NCBI GenBank assembly: GCA_002730675.1
Contig: PCAV01000038.1
Location: forward strand, 11,361 to 18,850
DNA length: 7,490 bases
DNA from: Rhodospirillaceae bacterium
GTDB lineage: Bacteria > Pseudomonadota > Alphaproteobacteria > Thalassobaculales > Thalassobaculaceae
Reading direction: 5' to 3'
The notes beneath the pieces were generated by a model that saw only the letters and a program-made list of their open reading frames with translations, ran no database searches and was not told the origin of the DNA. Made by a program: the position numbers and the translations under genes. The first letter of the stretch is position 1; every line of letters starts with the position of its first letter. Of this stretch, positions 5,412 through 7,490 are shown piece by piece.

Positions 5412-7088
5412 ATGAGCGACGAGGCCAGTATCGAAGACAGAACACCATCTGATTTTATTCGAGAACAAATATATTTCGACCTAAAAAGTGGTAATTATGA
5501 GAAAATAGTTACGAGGTTCCCTCCCGAACCTAACGGATACCTGCATATAGGTCACGCACTATCAATTTGTTTAAATTTTGGGATCGCTGAAGAAGTTAAC
5601 GGAATTTGTAATCTTAGGTTTGATGACACAAATCCCGCAAAGGAAGAATTAGAATTTATCAAGTCTATAGAAGAGGATGTGCGATGGCTCGGATTCGACT
5701 GGTCCGGCCAGGCCAAATACGCATCTGACAACTTTCATCAATTTTTTGAGTGGGCGGTGTACCTAATTAAGAAAGGGCTCGCGTATGTTGATGACCTCAC
5801 AGCAGATGAAATCCGAGAATATAGGGGCACTCTTACAGAAGTTGGTCGAGACAGCCCTTATCGCAATAGATCCGCTGAAGAGAATCTTCAAATTTTCCAT
5901 GATATGAGAGATGGTAAGTTTCTAGAAGGAGAGCGAGTATTACGAGCTAAGATAGATATGGGTTCTGGTAATATTAACCTGCGCGATCCCGTTATCTACC
6001 GAATTCTTAATGCGCAGCATCCTAGAACAGGCGACACTTGGTGTGTTTACCCAACCTATGACTTTGCACATGGACAAACAGATTCGTTAGAGGGTGTCAC
6101 CCATTCACTTTGCACATTGGAATTTGCCGATCATCGGCCGCTTTATGAATGGTTTATCGAAGCTTTGCCTGTTCCATCTAAGCCAAAACAATACGAATTC
6201 GCAAAATTACAAATTAGCCACACCGTTTTATCTAAAAGAAATCTTACTCGGTTAGTGATGGAGCAACATGTGCGTGGCTGGGATGATCCACGGCTGCCTA
6301 CTCTTTCAGGTTTAAGAAGGCGCGGCGTTCCAGCAGAAGCCATAAAAGATTTTGTAACGCGAGTTTCGGTATCAAAAAATGAAGGCGAAGTAGAGCTTGC
6401 ACTATTGGAGCACTGCATAAGAGATAATCTAAACTACAGTGCTGAACGGAGACTTGCAGTATTAAAACCTCTAAAGGTTGTGATCGAAAACTTCCCAGAA
6501 GGAAAAACTGAATGGTTATCCGCTTTAAATAACCCCAATTCAGATAAAAAAGAACAGCGAAAAATACCTTTCTCAAAGGAGATTTGGATAGAGCAAGATG
6601 ACTTCATGGAAGAGCCTTCGAAGAAGTTTTTCCGTCTAGCGCCAGGAAAGGAAGTTCGACTACGATATGCATTTTTTGTTACGTGTAATGCTGTAATCAA
6701 AGATGAAGGTGGAGAAATCGTTGAACTGCGATGTTCGTACGATCCCGAAACGCGGGGAGGTAATGCGCCGGATGGGAGAAAGGTAAAAGGAACCATCCAC
6801 TGGGTGTCCGCAGAACATGCAAAGGATGCGGAAGTTAGAATTTATAACTCTTTTTACAATACACCATCTCCCGGCCGCGACCGTGATTTTACTGAGGACA
6901 TCAATATAAATTCACTAGAGGTTTTAGAAAACTGTAAAATAGAGCCTGATTTGATTGCTTTGGATGACAACGTACCTATACAATTCGAAAGATTAGGATA
7001 CTTTTACAAGGACCCGGATACAACGCCCAAAAAACCGATCTATAATCGTACCATTTCTCTGCGGGATACTTGGAACAAAAAGCCATAA
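5412..7088 (+). CDS. glnS: Glutaminyl-tRNA synthetase
   Basis: A 558-residue class I aminoacyl-tRNA synthetase that charges tRNA-Gln with glutamine in the cytosol. It aligns by eye with E. coli GlnRS over its whole length (about 554 residues). The class I signatures are HIGH (45-48, in RFPPEPNGYLHIGH) and a KMSKS equivalent VLSKR (272-276; E. coli has VMSKR). Asp71 and Tyr216 align with the glutamine-binding Asp66 and Tyr211. The WDDPR and SGLRRRG region (290-304), the two C-terminal anticodon-binding beta-barrels (from about residue 345) and the closing NRT..LRDTW motif are intact. This is a discriminating GlnRS, not a GluRS. The ATG start matches the family; its Shine-Dalgarno is weak. It follows the monooxygenase by 77 bases and precedes the flavin-binding gene by 13 bases. 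Having GlnRS implies that the cell need not rely on transamidation for Gln-tRNA-Gln. A housekeeping gene in this catabolic setting is unusual. Confidence -1.
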   Translation: MSDEASIEDRTPSDFIREQIYFDLKSGNYEKIVTRFPPEPNGYLHIGHALSICLNFGIAEEVNGICNLRFDDTNPAKEELEFIKSIEEDVRWLGFDWSGQAKYASDNFHQFFEWAVYLIKKGLAYVDDLTADEIREYRGTLTEVGRDSPYRNRSAEENLQIFHDMRDGKFLEGERVLRAKIDMGSGNINLRDPVIYRILNAQHPRTGDTWCVYPTYDFAHGQTDSLEGVTHSLCTLEFADHRPLYEWFIEALPVPSKPKQYEFAKLQISHTVLSKRNLTRLVMEQHVRGWDDPRLPTLSGLRRRGVPAEAIKDFVTRVSVSKNEGEVELALLEHCIRDNLNYSAERRLAVLKPLKVVIENFPEGKTEWLSALNNPNSDKKEQRKIPFSKEIWIEQDDFMEEPSKKFFRLAPGKEVRLRYAFFVTCNAVIKDEGGEIVELRCSYDPETRGGNAPDGRKVKGTIHWVSAEHAKDAEVRIYNSFYNTPSPGRDRDFTEDININSLEVLENCKIEPDLIALDDNVPIQFERLGYFYKDPDTTPKKPIYNRTISLRDTWNKKP

Positions 7089-7101
7089 AAAAGGTTAGTA
7101 A

Positions 7102-7490
7102 ATGCTAACATCCGAGATGAAAAGTTTGATAAGCGAGAACACAATAGGCTTGGTAGCGACTGTAACACCAGAAGGTAAACCAGCCGTCTCGCCAAAGGCA
7201 ACCTCCATAGTCCTTAGCCCCCGCGAGATAGCATTTCTAGATATTAGATCGCCAAAAACTAGACGCAATATAAAGGCTAATCCAAATGTCGAACTAAACT
7301 ATGTAGACGTTTTCCGTCGTAAAGCCTGTAGACTTACTGGAGTTGCTACTTATGTGGGTCCTAAATCTAAAGAATTCGCAATATTAAAGAAAAATTTTGA
7401 AGAATTTGACTATTTAATAGACGGTGTTAGTGGGATTTTTCATGTAACAATTTCTAAGGCGCAACTAATTTTATCTCCCGCATATGACCA
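7102..7490 (+). CDS. Pyridoxamine 5'-phosphate oxidase-like FMN-binding protein (partial)
   Basis: The first 129 residues read open to the right edge, so the C-terminus is missing. The product resembles the small split-barrel flavoproteins of the putative PNPOx family. It shows an N-terminal helix (MLTSEMKSLI), a first beta strand (GLVATVTPEGKPAVSPKAT, 16-34), FLDIRSPKTRRNIKANPNVELNYVD (45-69, the likely phosphate/flavin-binding part), RRKACRLTG (72-80) and SPAYD at 125-129. Members bind FMN, or sometimes F420 or heme, and most lack a proven substrate, so true pyridoxamine phosphate oxidase activity should not be assumed. Family relatives usually read SPKGT where this has SPKAT. The start has AAGG seven bases upstream (7091-7094) and an in-frame TAA directly before the ATG. 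It is 13 bases after glnS and very probably co-transcribed with it. Confidence -1.
   Translation, partial: MLTSEMKSLISENTIGLVATVTPEGKPAVSPKATSIVLSPREIAFLDIRSPKTRRNIKANPNVELNYVDVFRRKACRLTGVATYVGPKSKEFAILKKNFEEFDYLIDGVSGIFHVTISKAQLILSPAYD

Noticed and set aside
6143..6796. Minus-strand open frames inside glnS
   Set aside because: They are antisense shadows of a full-length, well conserved synthetase.
1..7490. CRISPR, tRNA, rRNA, IS or prophage signals
   Set aside because: No regularly spaced repeats, no tRNA-like cloverleaf, no transposase or integrase motifs and no terminal inverted repeats were seen on either strand.

Overview
The window reads as a bacterial chromosomal segment, moderately AT-rich, with tightly packed genes and no RNA gene, CRISPR array or insertion sequence that I can see. 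A gammaproteobacterial-type glutaminyl-tRNA synthetase, very close to the E. coli protein in motif content, points to a proteobacterium, most likely a gammaproteobacterium with a low-GC genome. The catabolic genes are typical of environmental (for example marine or soil) bacteria. The taxonomic placement is inference.

The layout is two divergent gene sets around a regulatory region at about 3382-3603. Leftward (minus strand), in transcription order, are a tandem double-hotdog acyl-CoA thioesterase (2497-3381), a 12-TM major facilitator transporter (1096-2388) and an amidase-signature hydrolase that runs off the left edge (1-1065). Rightward (plus strand) are a type I Baeyer-Villiger monooxygenase related to phenylacetone monooxygenase (3604-5334), glutaminyl-tRNA synthetase glnS (5412-7088) and a pyridoxamine-phosphate-oxidase-like flavin-binding protein that runs off the right edge (7102-7490).

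The thioesterase, transporter, amidase and monooxygenase together look like an uptake-and-degradation module for an unidentified carbonyl-containing compound. The transporter would import it, the monooxygenase would insert oxygen next to a ketone to give an ester or lactone, the amidase would cut an amide (or ester) bond, and the thioesterase would release acyl groups from CoA. This is inference from gene content; the substrate cannot be read from the sequence. The divergent intergenic region holds an inverted repeat that overlaps a possible leftward -10 element, and a possible rightward promoter, so shared control by a regulator encoded outside the window is plausible.

The glnS and flavoprotein genes lie downstream of the monooxygenase on the same strand with no visible terminator between them. 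A housekeeping synthetase may therefore receive read-through from the catabolic promoter. No gap without a gene exceeds 300 bases. No clearly new system is proven here. The best leads are the gapless duplicated thioesterase, the uncharacterised four-gene module and the candidate operator.
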